64,000 nucleotides of DNA from Rhytidiadelphus loreus (lineage: Eukaryota; Streptophyta; Bryopsida; Hypnales; Hylocomiaceae). The notes under the pieces were generated by a model. The model made no database searches. It worked only from the letters and a program-made list of their open reading frames with translations, and was not told the origin of the DNA. Below are positions 1-11,998 of the stretch, one piece after another (position 1 is the stretch's first letter; every line of letters starts with the position of its first letter). The translations under genes and the position numbers were made by a program. The stretch covers positions 64,523,348 to 64,587,347 of the forward strand of contig OX344764.1 of NCBI GenBank assembly GCA_947034895.1. The letters are read 5' to 3'.

Positions 1-217
1 AATCCGATCGCAAGCAAGTGCTCCCACGGATCTGTACACGAAACCAACATCAAATTCAATTAAACTAAAGCTGTTTTATTCTACGCAGGAAAATAGAATC
101 GGCCAAGAGGGAGACTCAAGACTCACGGCGCATGAGTGGAAGCTTGCGCACTCCGTTCGAGTAGAACTGACAGCTCAAGCCCATGATGGCTCCCACCATG
201 GTTGCAGTGGCCACCAT
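1..217 (-). CDS. Small conserved plant mitochondrial-type protein (possible complex I accessory subunit), 5' part
   Basis: Two coding exons are visible on the minus strand and the gene continues off the left edge. Exon 1 is 217-127, starting at the ATG at 217, and ends in a GTGAGT donor with one base left over. Exon 2 starts at 31 after a pyrimidine-rich stretch ending in TACAG. Joined across the intron, the frame stays open and reads MVATATMVGAIMGLSCQFYS, then NGVRKLPLMR and HPWEHLLAIG. The FYSN..RKLPLMRHPWEH signature matches, from memory, a family of plant proteins of under 100 residues found in mitochondrial membranes and reported in plant complex I preparations. I am not certain of the exact subunit name, so no symbol is given. 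A hydrophobic small-residue stretch at residues 3-16 would suit a membrane segment. Exon structure is well supported; function is a weaker inference. Confidence 0.62.
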
Positions 218-1081
218 GGTCGCTAAGGATGATCGTGCTAACAAAGGAAAGGGAAGAGAAACAGAACGAATCCTCAAGACCTCGAGCTCGACCTGCTAAT
301 AATCCTGCAACAGAAAGAGAACCGTCTCCGAAACAAACCCTAACGCCAGAGGAGAGCATGTTCTCGCTTGAGATTCTGCTCCAAGCGAGTCTGCAGAGGA
401 ATTCGATGAATGATATTTGTTGGATTGCGTTCAGTTGGATCGTTCATCGATGACTTTCATTCTGACTTTCATCCGACGGCGAATTCACCCCTAAATGTCC
501 GGATCCTTCTCCAGAATTCAAGATTTGAGAAAAATCATCATAAAGTACTATGTGGACGAATATTTTGGAATTCATATTCAAACAAAATTTGTAGATTTTG
601 AATTTCAGATTCCATCCGTATGGTTAGATTCACCAATGCTATCACCAATATTATTTTTATAAATTTTGAAAGGGAAATTTAAAATTTCTTCTAAATTTGA
701 TTACAAACAAAATATTATCATTTTTTTGAGAAAAACTTGTTGGAATGGATTTGAAATGAGGTTCTCTTTTCTCAATGATTTTTTCAAATTTTTGTGTTCT
801 TTAAATCTATGACCTCATTTTTGCAAATCTAGTTTTGAACTAGAGTTGATGCAATTTGGGCTTGGTTAACCACTTCACATACTTCCACATTTGTAGTTTT
901 AGAAGAAAATGTACTTTAGTAACACCAAATCCAACCATTAGATAGGACAACAACTTAATAAAGTATCTCCACAAATTAGAATGACTTTCATCCAAGCAAT
1001 AATGAGGATGAAACTTGAGTTTCAATTTGTTAGTCGTTTAGAAATTGAACATTGGAGTGCTTCAAGGTTAAACATGGTGAA
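218..1081. other. Gene-free stretch, including putative promoter and 5' leader of the left-edge gene
   Basis: The first 150 bases upstream of the minus-strand ATG at 217 are of moderate GC and probably hold its 5' leader and promoter; no clear TATA box was found. From about 600 the DNA becomes AT-rich with no supported coding sequence. Sequence at 840-1025 recurs in inverted orientation near 39110-39290, so it is a dispersed repeat. Confidence 0.4.
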
Positions 1082-1106
1082 TTAACCCTAGAAGGACATC
1101 CCTACA

Positions 1107-1350
1107 TGACCAAGATAGACACCAAAATAATACTCCAATTTTTGAATCAATAGGTGCATTCTTTATTTTCACAGTTAATAATGAGGTCATCCATTGAATT
1201 GTTTAGGTCCACAACCCTTTAAGAATGTTGAGGACTAAAAGTGTCAAAGGACTAAAAGTGCCTGATGGATGGCTTCATTGTTCATTGTAGAAACAAAGAA
1301 TGCACCTATTGGTTCAATAATGGGAGTAGTTTTGGTAACTACCTTGGTCA
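1107..1350. repeat. MITE-like inverted repeat, TGACCAAGGTAGT family
   Basis: The left arm starts TGACCAAGATAGACACCAAA and the right end, read on the minus strand, starts TGACCAAGGTAGTTACCAAA. The arms stay similar for about 85 bases each, through a shared AATAGGTGCATTCTTT block, and meet near 1200-1270. No coding capacity. Related termini or blocks occur near 2550, 8836, 10268 and 14715, so this is a dispersed family of small non-autonomous elements. Confidence 0.6.
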
Positions 1351-4300
1351 CCGGGGGTTGCATCTTTCAAAGGTTGATTCACGTAAGTCTTTAAGCTTTT
1401 GTCCATAGATGGAGTCCAAATTTCAATTACAGATTATTTTTTAGTTGTAGATAAAATGGAAATCATAAATTAGCCCCTAATGAATTGAATGATCGTTGAA
1501 TGTACGCATGTAATCTTGGGTAGGTGTGCATGAAGTCATTTTTTAACAGATGCTCTTCAAATTTTGATAGAAGGTGTGGACATGTATCCATATAGTGAAA
1601 ATATAAATTTCTTTCCAAATCAAATGCCTAGATCAAAAGTTATGCTACCTTGAAGTTTTTGGGTAGCCTAGGCACCTTTGAGCAACATGTGTAAAACTCC
1701 TCCTATAATTTTGAAATTTGTCACGTATAGAACCAACATGATTCAAGATGAAAAATGTTTTAAAAACCCTATATATAGTGTATAAATCTCACTTTAAAAG
1801 GAGTTGAAGTCTACTAGCCTTATCGAGCAAGATAAGAAAAAAAAAAAAATTCTTCTAACTTCAAACATTGTAATCTTTCCAATTTGTACTATCAAAGTTT
1901 CTGAAAATTTTCCCACACATTCCTATAGTAATCTTGTACAAATTTTTAATGTTGAATTTTTCATTCTTTTTCATTTTTCCGACTACCCTGAAAAGTGGAA
2001 ATTTTTTACAATTTGTGTCCAATTTGTGCTTCAATCCTTTAAGGGTTCAAAAAATTAGGATTTTTGGAGAATTTTTGTATTTTCTATGAATTTTCAAAAT
2101 TAAACCTCAAAGTGCTCTACAGGTGCATATTTGAAGCATTTTAAAAAACCACTAGAAACCATCCTAAAAGTATTCTATTACTTTGTAACCATGTTGTGTC
2201 ATGTGTAAAGTTGGAGACATCCTACATGGATGGTTCAAGGTCATATTTGAAACACTTCATGAGATCCCTAGATTACAAAATGGTGGGGTGGAGAGGAATG
2301 CATACAACTACCTTAGACCCACAATATTGTTTGCAAATTTTTAAATCTAATTAGAGTGGCTATTAATGAAATATATATATATATATATAGTTGCAACTAG
2401 ATGAAAGGGAGTGAATTGGATGATATATGACTAAAAATGAATGAAGATTTTTGGCAATAAAAAATAAAACTATAGTCCAAATTTAGCATTTCTAAAAATA
2501 GATTATGCCATTTAGCAATATAATGCTAGTTAAAGTAAAGGCAACTAGACCATTTACCTCGGTAGTCAAACATGATTTGATTCGTGATTGCATAGGTGCA
2601 TTATTTGTCGCTACAAATATCTTCAATGTTATTCATCATGCCTCCAAAGTTCACAACATTCTTCTAGGATAAATTCTTATGTCTATATTCTGGAAGAAGA
2701 ACATAGTGCATTAGACTTATGTTTCATGAGAGAAAATTTTGTAAACACTAATCATTTTATTAAAAAACTTGGTGCATATTAAAAGTTTGCTAGCTCCACC
2801 AAAATTCCACAATTGGATTCAAAAAGCTTGTAACTACACCAAACGATTGACGTTTGGAATATAGTAACTACACCAAAATTTGACATGTTTGCATATCTGT
2901 CCCATTGGGATTCTTGCCTAAAATATAAGCTTTTTGATGATGAAAGCCTAAGCAGTTAATTTTGGATTTATCTATATAGAACTTTGAAAATGCATGGTTT
3001 ATTTATACGTTGTCTAAAAAGTGTATGAAAAGAAAATCATCCTCAACAAGAGCTATAAAAATTTATTGTTTGAAATCAAAACCATACTCAAAAGCTTAAT
3101 TAGACAACGATAGATGCAACTATCTTACATATTTTCTTTAGCTAATCAACTACTTAATTTATATGTCCTTTATAGATTAATAATTCATATCAATAAAAAC
3201 ACAATAATTATAGTTTATTGTCCTCAAAGGTAGAGTACATGACATTCTTAAATATGGAAGAACTACTCATCGTATCCTATTAGAGAGGGCTCAAACATAA
3301 GAATCCTTACACTAGTTATTGAAAAGAGTATCGTTCTACTTGGATGAATGTATATGCATTTAGATGAATAAATAATTTATCATCAACATTTTGCGTATTT
3401 CAACTATACTTATGGATGTAAAGATCTTCTAAGACTCCACCAAAGATTGCTTTCCTACATTATCTTTTGTAAACAATTTTTTTTCCTACATTGTTCTTTG
3501 ATTGACACTATAAGGGGTTTTATTTCATTATTTTAGGCAAAGAAAAGAGCAATCTTCATTGGAGTCATAAATTTTTTTACTTTTGTATGCATAGATATAA
3601 CAAACAAAATATGGATGAATGCTCATTTAATAATCCAAAATGGAGCAATACCCTACAAAGATTTTGTAACAATTCAACAATTGCACAGAGGGATTATGTT
3701 ACCAAAATATTCTTTAAATTTTTTGTATCACTTTTAAGTAATAGATTGTTAATCCTAGAAGGACATCAAGGACAAAAAGTGCCCTTTGGAAGGTCAAACA
3801 TTTGATTTTTGTGCATAGGAAAGAATTGATGTCACTAGTAGAAAAGGGTTGTTTACCAACCACCAAAACAATGATTGGATGTCGTCAATGACTACTATGA
3901 TTGTAGGGCCAAATATGGGTGCAAAAATGAACTTGGCTTGCATTCTAGTCATATATTAGTGATTTAAATGACTATTGAATGATGTGAAGATGAAACTCAA
4001 AATAAAATCTTCTTTGTTGATGGTTTATCATACATCTTCTATCGCCATTGGTAATGTAGTCATACTATAGTTGTCTAATAATAACTTTTCAAAATCAATC
4101 ACTATTAAATAACTGTCTTATGACAACCGCTGGGACAACGTGGAAATTTTCATCAGCTAGGATATCTATGATTCCAACTTGGCAAATTTGAGTAGGATCC
4201 TTCGTGGTGTAGTTGTCCTACAATCATTGTTTGCCAATTATTGTATTCATAATGTAGTCATTACTTGTCAATCTTTGTAGTCACAATGCAATTATTTTTT

Positions 4301-6642
4301 AAATATGCTAGCTAGTCACAAAACCAATCATATGCCATTGAATCAATGGAGCTTGACATGTGACAAGTTGTGATTGCATCTTGGTGGCAAATGGATTGTT
4401 CAATTTGCATCTTTGGTAGAGAATAAATCCTAGATCACATTTTGGGTTAGCTGCCTTTTCACTTTTGTAGTAGTTGACATGTGGCATGTTCTGAATTCAT
4501 TGATTAGCTATTGATTAGTATCTTCATTGATTAGTTGTTGATTAATCATAGTGCAGTCATAAAATACATTGTAATGATTGTGATGTGGTAGTAATAGGTT
4601 GTATTTGCAGCTACTAAAGATGAATATTAGGGATTTTGTCTATCTCATTTACAATTAGGATTTAAGTTAATCGTTGTTTCTTTAGGTTCGCAGCTGCTTT
4701 CTAAGTATAGATTCTTTTTTTGCTTTTTGTTGATCAATTTCTTCATATTTTTTCCTCTTCTTTATGCTTCAACATATATGTTTATGTGTATGCAACTACA
4801 AAATAACTAATGAATGATTGCATTAATCATATACACAAACTACTATGTAACCAAAATATGAATGACTAAACAATGACTACCATATGATTACCAACATATA
4901 AATGAATGAACAATGATTACTATCCTTCATACCACTTTAGATTGCATATGACTTGTAAACCTTTATTCATCTGTGGAACTTTCCATGTCAATAGCCACAT
5001 TAGAAGACGTGTGTCACATCAACAAAGTTTTATTATCAATTCTGTCCATGTCAAATGGCCTACATCACATCAATCATACCCTATCACTAGATGTATCCAT
5101 GTCAATAATCCAATCAATATCCAGTTGATGAATTTCCACATCAACAAATAGATGAGAAACAATCTTCTTGTTTTAAATCACTCAAATGTTGTGAATAACT
5201 CATCCACAATGACTCTAACCTTGAAATCCTTGTATTAGTCATTTTGTAGTTATATGTGTCTTAAATGATTGAAATCCAATTATTCAATCTAGTTGTTATT
5301 AACATTCCTCTTTCTACCAACAATTTGCAATGAAATTTTGGCACAAAATCTTTATTATTTGTTATTTAAAACTAATTTTTAAATTTTTTCTTTAAAACAT
5401 GATTTTGACAATCAAAATGATTTCTTTTGCTTTTGAGCAAAACTAATAAAATGAAGCTTCAAAAGGGCAATGTCTAATTGGAAATTTTGAAAAATTCTTG
5501 AAAAAATAATCATTTTAGTGAAGTTTGAAGTTGAGGACCTATAACCATGTTTCCAAATATGGAGTGCCATGAAAATTTCTTTATACTATATATGACACTA
5601 TAATGTTCTTTTGTTTTCAAATTTCAAATTTTTTGACCATGATTTGTATTTGATATGAATTTTTCTACATTTTTTCTTCAAAAATTCATGGTAATTTTAA
5701 AATTTAAATGTGTCATATATATTAGACATGTGATTTCATTTAAAAAAAATAAAACCAAAATATTTCACTCATAAATAGCAAAAAAATAGAGGAGAGAGAG
5801 TGAAGGACTTTCAAGTTTGACTACACAGTCATAGGCTTTGTCCTTTAGTGGTTAAAAAAAATCTATATTTTAAAAGTATAAGACTGTTTTTTTGTTTTTT
5901 TGTAACATACATTTTGATCTTTGAAACCATTGGGCTGACAGGGATATGCTCGATGTCATTGGAAAGTCCTTATGGAGTGTGTGTGTGCACTAAGTAAGTT
6001 TTACCACATTTCGACCAATGGGATGAGAGATATTGAATTTTGAAGTTTTTATTGCTCCCAAAATTAGAAGATTGGACAAAAATTAGAAAATTAGTTTTGA
6101 AGAGTCATTAAGCCATCGAGATGTTAAGTATATAGGTTGATGAGCTATAAAACACTTTGCTTGCCACGTCATCGCTTGGATATTTTTACTTTTAAAATAT
6201 CTTAGCCAATACTTTTGCTATTTTTGTATGCTATTTTTTTTAAAACAATGTAATACAAAAATTGATAGTACACTTGTTATTAAATGACAATGCTACCAAT
6301 GGTATGCCATATTTAAAGGATTGAAAAATGGATATAGAAGGCAGTTTTATCCTTTAGCGCTCCAACATTTTAGTTCAAGACAATGAACATAGACGTTCTA
6401 GAGACTCTTTTGACTAAAAAACTTATCATTCATCCAAACCAATGCACTTAATCCATTAATTCTTTAAGAAGTACTTAATCCTTTAAAGTCATTGCAGACA
6501 CTTTTGACTACAAGAATTTTGACGATGAACATAGATGTTCTAGGGACTCTATTGACTACAAGCACTTAATCCTTTAAAGTCATTGCAGACACTAAGTCTC
6601 CAATGGATGACAAAAAACCCTTCTATGTAAGATGGAAGTGCA
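1351..6642. other. AT-rich gene-free stretch with repeat fragments
   Basis: No open frame here looks like a gene: the longest frames are under 90 codons, of low complexity and without recognisable domains. There is an (AT)n microsatellite at about 2371-2390. A copy of the family seen at 7862-8763 lies around 1810-2060. A CACTA-like end (CACTAGTAGAAAAGGG) starts at 3836 and is followed to about 5300 by many short TAGTCAT/ATGACTA motifs, resembling the subterminal repeats of CACTA transposons, but I could not find a matching right end. A TTAA-flanked TIR end (CCTTTAGTGG) lies at 5843-5855. Confidence 0.45.
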
Positions 6643-6648
6643 AATGTT

Positions 6649-6932
6649 CATCCTTTTTGGTATTGTATAAATCATTTGCTTGAAAAAAACAAGAGCACTT
6701 ATTGCACTAGTAGAAAATCTGAATTTTTTGTTGTCTTGGTCGCGTAGATTTGGGTCAATTTTTTGCTGGATTTTGCTGGATTTCAACGGATTTCAACAGA
6801 TTTTTGTCAAAATCAACAAATAATTGACCCAAATCAATGCGACCAAGGCAACAAAAATTTCAGATTTTTTACTAGTGCAATAAGTGTTCTTGTTTTTTTC
6901 AAGCAAATGATTCAGACAATACCAAAAAGGAT
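6649..6932. repeat. Large palindrome enclosing a CACTA-type MITE
   Basis: An inner element at 6705-6877 begins CACTAGTAGAAAATCTGAA and ends in the inverted counterpart TTTTTTACTAGTG. Its arms share a GTTG.CTTGGTCGC block and a TTTGGGTCAATT block. The flanks are themselves inverted copies: 6649-6704 (CATCCTTTTTGGTATTGT) matches the reverse complement of 6878-6932. The structure is therefore a CACTA-like MITE at the centre of a longer hairpin of about 284 bp. It has no coding capacity. Confidence 0.65.
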
Positions 6933-6972
6933 GATTTCCATAATGATTAGCCTGTCCTTTTAGGGTTAACCT

Positions 6973-7713
6973 TTAACCTTGGAACGCTGCGGACGCCATT
7001 CTGTGACATCCGGATGACTTTTTTATGATATGGAAAGCATCTAGAAGTGTTTTTTCATCGCTCCTTCCCTTGTTGACCATTTATATTGGGTTATAAATAG
7101 TATGCAATTAAGTTTGTAGTCTAACTAGTGTTTGTCTTCATATAAATGAGGAGTTATTAAAAAAAACGGATCACAAAATATGCTATTTTAGAGTATTTTG
7201 GAAAATTGTTGCTCCTTGCTCTAAATCTAAAATTTCTCCACAAAAATGATATTTTTTGAGTTTGATTCCAATTAACAAAATGAAGGTCATAAACTCTAGT
7301 TTGTATTCCAATTTGAATTCTGAAAAAATTCCTAATATTGAATATTTTATTGCAATTTGAACTTTGGTTGTATTTTCAATGTCTATTATTTTCTAATTAT
7401 AGAATGATACAAAAATTGAGTTTACACCATGATGTTTGTAATTGTAATATACACACATGGTGAAATTTTCAGATTTTTTGAAATAATTTTCTATTTAATA
7501 TGATTTTTCTTCACTTTTTCTTAAAAAAATCTAAAAATAATCAATTTTCCACAAAAAAATCAATTTTTCTTCAGTGAAGAAGATATGTAATTTCATCTCT
7601 GAAAAATAAATATAATTTTTTTCATACATATCTAGTTGCAAAATGGTAGCAAACTGAGTGATGGGTAGTGAGGCTTCAAATCAGTGGTCATAGGTCTGTC
7701 ATTTAGGGGTTAA
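6973..7713. repeat. TTAA-bounded repeat region, possibly one element
   Basis: The stretch begins TTAACCTTGGAACGCTGCGG and ends CATTTAGGGGTTAA. The terminal similarity is weak, so these may be ends of two different elements rather than one. The start resembles the sequence immediately right of the element at 38139-39060. No gene was found. Confidence 0.3.
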
Positions 7714-7861
7714 AAGACTCCACAACTGTTTTTCGTCCTATGAATGATAGAGAATCCTTCTATGTAGGACAAAAGTGCAACTCTTCATCTTTGAAATTTT
7801 GTTATGAAAAGGGGATGTCTGATACACTAGTTTGACTTCCAATGAGTGTTTTTGCATTTTT

Positions 7862-8763
7862 TTAACTCCTAAAAGACCATTGTCCCTTCGGGGGACAAAT
7901 GGGATTTTAGGGAGTTACCTACAAGCTGGATTTTTGTTATGATTTCTCTAATTTTTTTTTGAAGATAGAAAAAATTGATTAGCTTCATGGAAATAATTTT
8001 TTTTTCCAATTGATGCCTGAGAACAAAAGTTAAGCTCAAAACAAGGGAAAGGGGGTAGCAAAAAAAAATTCAAAAAATTTGAATTTGAATTTTTGAATTT
8101 TTTTTCTCAATAGATTATATTTTTGTCTATATGGAAAGATTTGATTCATTCCATTTGGATTTGTTATGAGAAAGTTATGGACAATCTTGATTTTTAGGCA
8201 ATTAGAGCATCTTCTTAAAAAAATTACTTGTAGGATTAATTTCTTAATGCAATTTTAACAATTTTTCCAAAAATAAAGTTCCTAAAACAATCTCACCATT
8301 GGAATTAGGGTGTTATAATTCCATTTTATAGATATTATTAATTAAAATTTTCTTTCTATCCCATACCTATATCTACTTAATATTTTTTTAAAGAAAAAAA
8401 ATTAAGTTTTTTTGAATTTTTTTTCATTCCTAAACCCTTAACTCAATTCCCCACAATAAAGATTTGAAGTTCAAAACTCTATAGTGCAAAAAATTTAATT
8501 TAAGAAGGTTCAAAGTCAAATAATCTAGTCCCGCTATGTGTTGAAAAACTTGTTTTTTTCACTTTAAATGTAAATATCTTGCAATCTGTGGGGTCAAAAT
8601 TTCTGAAATTTTTTCCACACATTTTCAAATTAGTTAGGTATACAATCCTATGGTTAAATGTGTAAAAACAAAACAAAATTCAAATTTTTTTACTCTTTGC
8701 TATAGAAATGACAATTTTGAATGTTTTTTGGCAGAAAAAGGACTTTGGTCCTTTAGGGGTTAA
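7862..8763. mobile_element. TTAA-flanked non-autonomous DNA transposon, piggyBac-like, copy A
   Basis: The element is about 900 bp, AT-rich and without a gene. It starts TTAACTCCTAAAAGACCATT and ends TTTGGTCCTTTAGGGGTTAA, which are imperfect inverted repeats bounded by TTAA at both sides. It is a reverse-oriented homologue of 38139-39060. Shared blocks include TCCCTTCGGGGGAC near one end and, internally, a stretch around AAATAATCTAGTCCCGC. TTAA target duplication and TIRs starting CCC are typical of piggyBac elements; the family name is inferred from the ends only. Confidence 0.6.
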
Positions 8764-8865
8764 GTCAATGATTCACGTACCCAAAGGAATGATTTCCACG
8801 ATCACCAGCCCATTGTTTTAGGGTTAAAAGATGTGACCTCCATGACCAAGGTAGTCACTAAACTT

Positions 8866-10275
8866 GCTTTGATTAGGGATAGTCACATTTTCTTCACTTG
8901 GCACTTGGAGAATGGAGAATGAGAAGTTGGGGAGGGTTTGGAGGAGCCAATGGAAAGCCGTGGTGGGTAAAGAAGGTGTGACACCCCTAAAAGATGTGTT
9001 GAGAGTGGAGAATGAAAAAAATGGAGAATTCATTTATCTAAATATAAGATTAGACATAAAGTTGGACGAATATCGGCAACAACAAAGGTAAAAGCAACAA
9101 TGAAGAGGTAAAAGTGTAGAGCACAAATGAATATACTTAGTTGGATATATCCTCCGCACTCCCAATCCTCACCTCCCGAAGATATATCTTCTGCACTCCC
9201 AACCTTCACCTCCCGAGGTTGCTTTATACTATGGTGGAGAAGTGCACCGGTCAAGAGTTGTAGGAAAATGGAGTAAATAATATGATTGGAGGAAATTTTG
9301 TTCAAGATTCACTAGATTGGATTTATACTATGGCCAAGACTTGTCCGGTGGAGAACTTCAAGCATAGATGAAAAAATGACATGGTTGTCTATGAGTGGCA
9401 ACACTTTTTGAAAGGGGAGTTTTCCGGAGGTCAAGTTTCTAGGGCGGCCTCAACCTCTTGGACAAAAAACTTGACCTCTGGAGAACTCCAACTTCATTGA
9501 TTGTCATTTCATCGTGACATCTCAATCGTGCAATTGAGGGCTTCTTTTATCTCAAATACCATTATCTCTTTACCTCTTTCTCTTTCACTTCATAGTGCTT
9601 TTGGTAGTGCGGGTGCTCCAACTACAGTTTTCTTTCACTTTCAAATGTTGTGTAGAATAGGCGCATCGATTTTTCATTTTCTCATTGAGCAAACGCATCA
9701 ATCATTTTCATTTTTTTTCCCTTTGAAGGTGTTTCTTGCTTGTATAATCTTTATTTTAGGGTTTCAAATTTAAACAAGTTTGAATAAGTTTTATTGAATT
9801 TATTAGGTACCGGATGCAAAAGTTATGGCTTCTCAAAACTCACTACAATAAAATTAAACGTACAAAATATGTGGAAGTTCCATTAGGGGTTACAATTTCT
9901 ATTATCGTGTGCTATCAAAAAAAATTCCTCTAAGTGAAGTTGTCCATTGGACTTCAGTTTGTGAAGTTGTCCATAAGACTTCTCCGCTTGGTGTTTAGAC
10001 TACAACTGGTCAAGACTTCTTTTTTGAATAGTTTCTTTTTTCTTTTTTTCTTCTTTAATATCCCACTAGGTACCTAAAATAACCATGTCTTGACTGGAAC
10101 TTATTGATCGACCGGAGCACTTCTCCACCATAGCATAAAGCGACCCTAAGAGTGCGGAAGATATATCCAACTAAGTATATTCTACCAACATGAAGTCAAC
10201 CCCAAGCCGCCACGTTTTCATTCTCCAAGTGCCAAGCGAAGAAGGTGTGTGACCCTACCCCTATTCTTTGTTTCT
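8866..10275. repeat. Long inverted-repeat element with internal 37-bp tandem duplication
   Basis: The arms at about 8870-9252 and 10095-10262 are inverted relatives. They share CTTGGCACTTGGAGAATG (8896-8913 against the reverse of 10218-10236), ATATACTTAGTTGGATATAT (9131-9150 against 10161-10180) and CTATGGTGGAGAAGTGC. The left arm holds a direct duplication: 9144-9180 and 9181-9217 are 37-bp copies starting GATATATC. Between the arms, motifs such as TGTCCGGTGGAGAACTTC recur. I saw no transposase gene. It is probably a 1.4-kb non-autonomous DNA transposon. Confidence 0.5.
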
Positions 10276-11893
10276 ACAGTGAACAATGGAAGTCCATCCT
10301 TCGCGGCCTCACTCAGCGTCCTTCACGGGCTACTCCATCCCTGATGACGGAAATTGTTGTCTGCAGCTAGTTTGATTGACATTGCGGAGTTTCTAGGAAG
10401 CGAGAGAGGATCGTTTGCTTCTCTCACGTAGGCTTGGTACTTACGATGGAGGGTGTGAATGCAGAAGAAAATATTGAAGCTCGCCGTTATGGACTTATCA
10501 TCGCACCTGTACACTGGTTGGTCACTTGTGCAGATCGAGACTCAAAGTGCAGCTTACAAAGCTCAGGGAGATCATTTCTTGCTCCACCTTAATTTAGCGA
10601 GCCTCTCACAACTCCTGGGGGGAGATTTCTGCTGAAAAAACCCGTTATAGACAAGATCGGAAGCACGCAAACCCTCACTTGGGGCATAGATCGAGCTAGG
10701 TTTCTTCTTGGAGCTTGGTAGCGGGGAAGCGTAATTAAGTGGTGTGGCCAAGTCCTTACCGACTTTTTTTTGTTTTCAGCTTTTTTTGTTGCAATCGTGG
10801 AAGGTTGGCCGGAGCGGCACTAATTTTGATTTTATGAGAGAATTCATGTGGCGCTCCGTCTTTCAGGTTATCGTGTTACAGGAAGTATCATAGGGAGATT
10901 ATTAATTGATCTCTGGTTCCCCGGATTGCCATTAATGAACTCCCGGCCTTCAGTTTTGAAATCTCGTGCCACTGATTTTGCGGGTAGTCTGTAGCAGCGA
11001 CGACCTCGCCAATGGTGCCGGAAGAATCGCCGGGCGACCCCTGCCGGAAAAGATGAAGTTCATCGGGTAATGGACAGATCGGGGTAACGGACAGGGGTTG
11101 ATCGCTCCTGTTCTTTTGGTTTTATAAAATTAAAAAAAAAAAAAATTAGAACATGGTGGGGGGGATGTCCTTCGTTTGTTGGACGGAATGGAGGGGCAGG
11201 AAGGCGCTCACCCGGCCATTCTTCCGGCAATGGCGACGGACCAAGGTCGTCGCTGCTGCTGCAGGTGTCCCATCAAGGTTAATTTCTCTGTGTTTGTAGT
11301 GACGGCCATTTAGCGGTGTCGCAGAAGTTCAGATGCGTTGATACAGAATGATGATGAGCGGTACCGATGTGAGGAGAGTGCGAGACAGCAGGACCAGAGG
11401 ATTAAAACTCAGAGCAACGTTAAGCTAAGAATTGTTCGTCAACGAACCTGAAAGAAAGAAAACACTAGTCAAGTATGAAATGGGATAATGAAGGAATGGC
11501 TGTCTAAGATATAAAATTATCTGTTTGACCTAGCTCGAAGCCCGTCATGTCTCTTTTGTTTGTCCCCAAGTTATTACTACCTTCAGCTGTATTTTGAATC
11601 ATGGTGTGCTTTGAGCTTGTCAATACTTGTTGCAGTAGTGTGATGCTATGCTATAGTCTAGCCTGTCACTAGAGTTTCATTGATCATTTGTGTGTAATCT
11701 AGTTTAGTATGTGAAGTTGTGGGAAAATGATAGATTTGTAGTTGTGTTGATGTTTCAGGCTTTCGTGGACTTGAACTTTGATGATGATGGCCAGCGAAAT
11801 GGGTATCTCAGCTTTTCATCTCCAGAAATGACTAAGTAAAACATCCTGAAATTCCTCCCAAGTTTTCTTCATTCACCAAGATAGTTAGCGCTT
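10276..11893 (+). promoter_or_regulatory. Upstream region and 5' leader of the kinase-EXO70 gene
   Basis: No supported coding exon was found. A GC-rich inverted repeat has arms at 10994-11036 and 11205-11256; both contain GCCGGAAGAAT and the GCAGCGACGACC block or its complement. An A-run lies at 11130-11146. A possible leader exon begins after the TTTCAG at 11753-11758. It contains a short upstream ORF, ATGATGGCC at 11801 ending in TGA at 11846-11848 (15 residues). A second upstream ORF, at 11894-11998, overlaps the main start. Confidence 0.4.
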
Positions 11894-11998
11894 ATGATCG
11901 GTCCAGTGAGTCCATCAGCAAGCACCAATGGCCGATCACTTCTCTCTAGTTATGAGCTGTATAGATTCTGTGTCAGACAGAGTGCGAGGTGGAAGTAG
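11894..11998 (+). promoter_or_regulatory. Upstream ORF overlapping the kinase start codon
   Basis: An ATG at 11894 lies 34 bases before the main ATG, in another frame, and its reading frame of 34 residues ends at a TAG at 11996-11998, inside the kinase coding sequence. A ribosome starting here would bypass the main start, so the arrangement could reduce translation. Whether the ATG lies in the mature leader depends on the unmapped transcription start. Confidence 0.4.

Noticed and set aside
3836..5320. Complete CACTA element starting at CACTAGTAGAAAAGGG
   Set aside because: No matching right terminus or target duplication could be located, so only a possible left end is reported.
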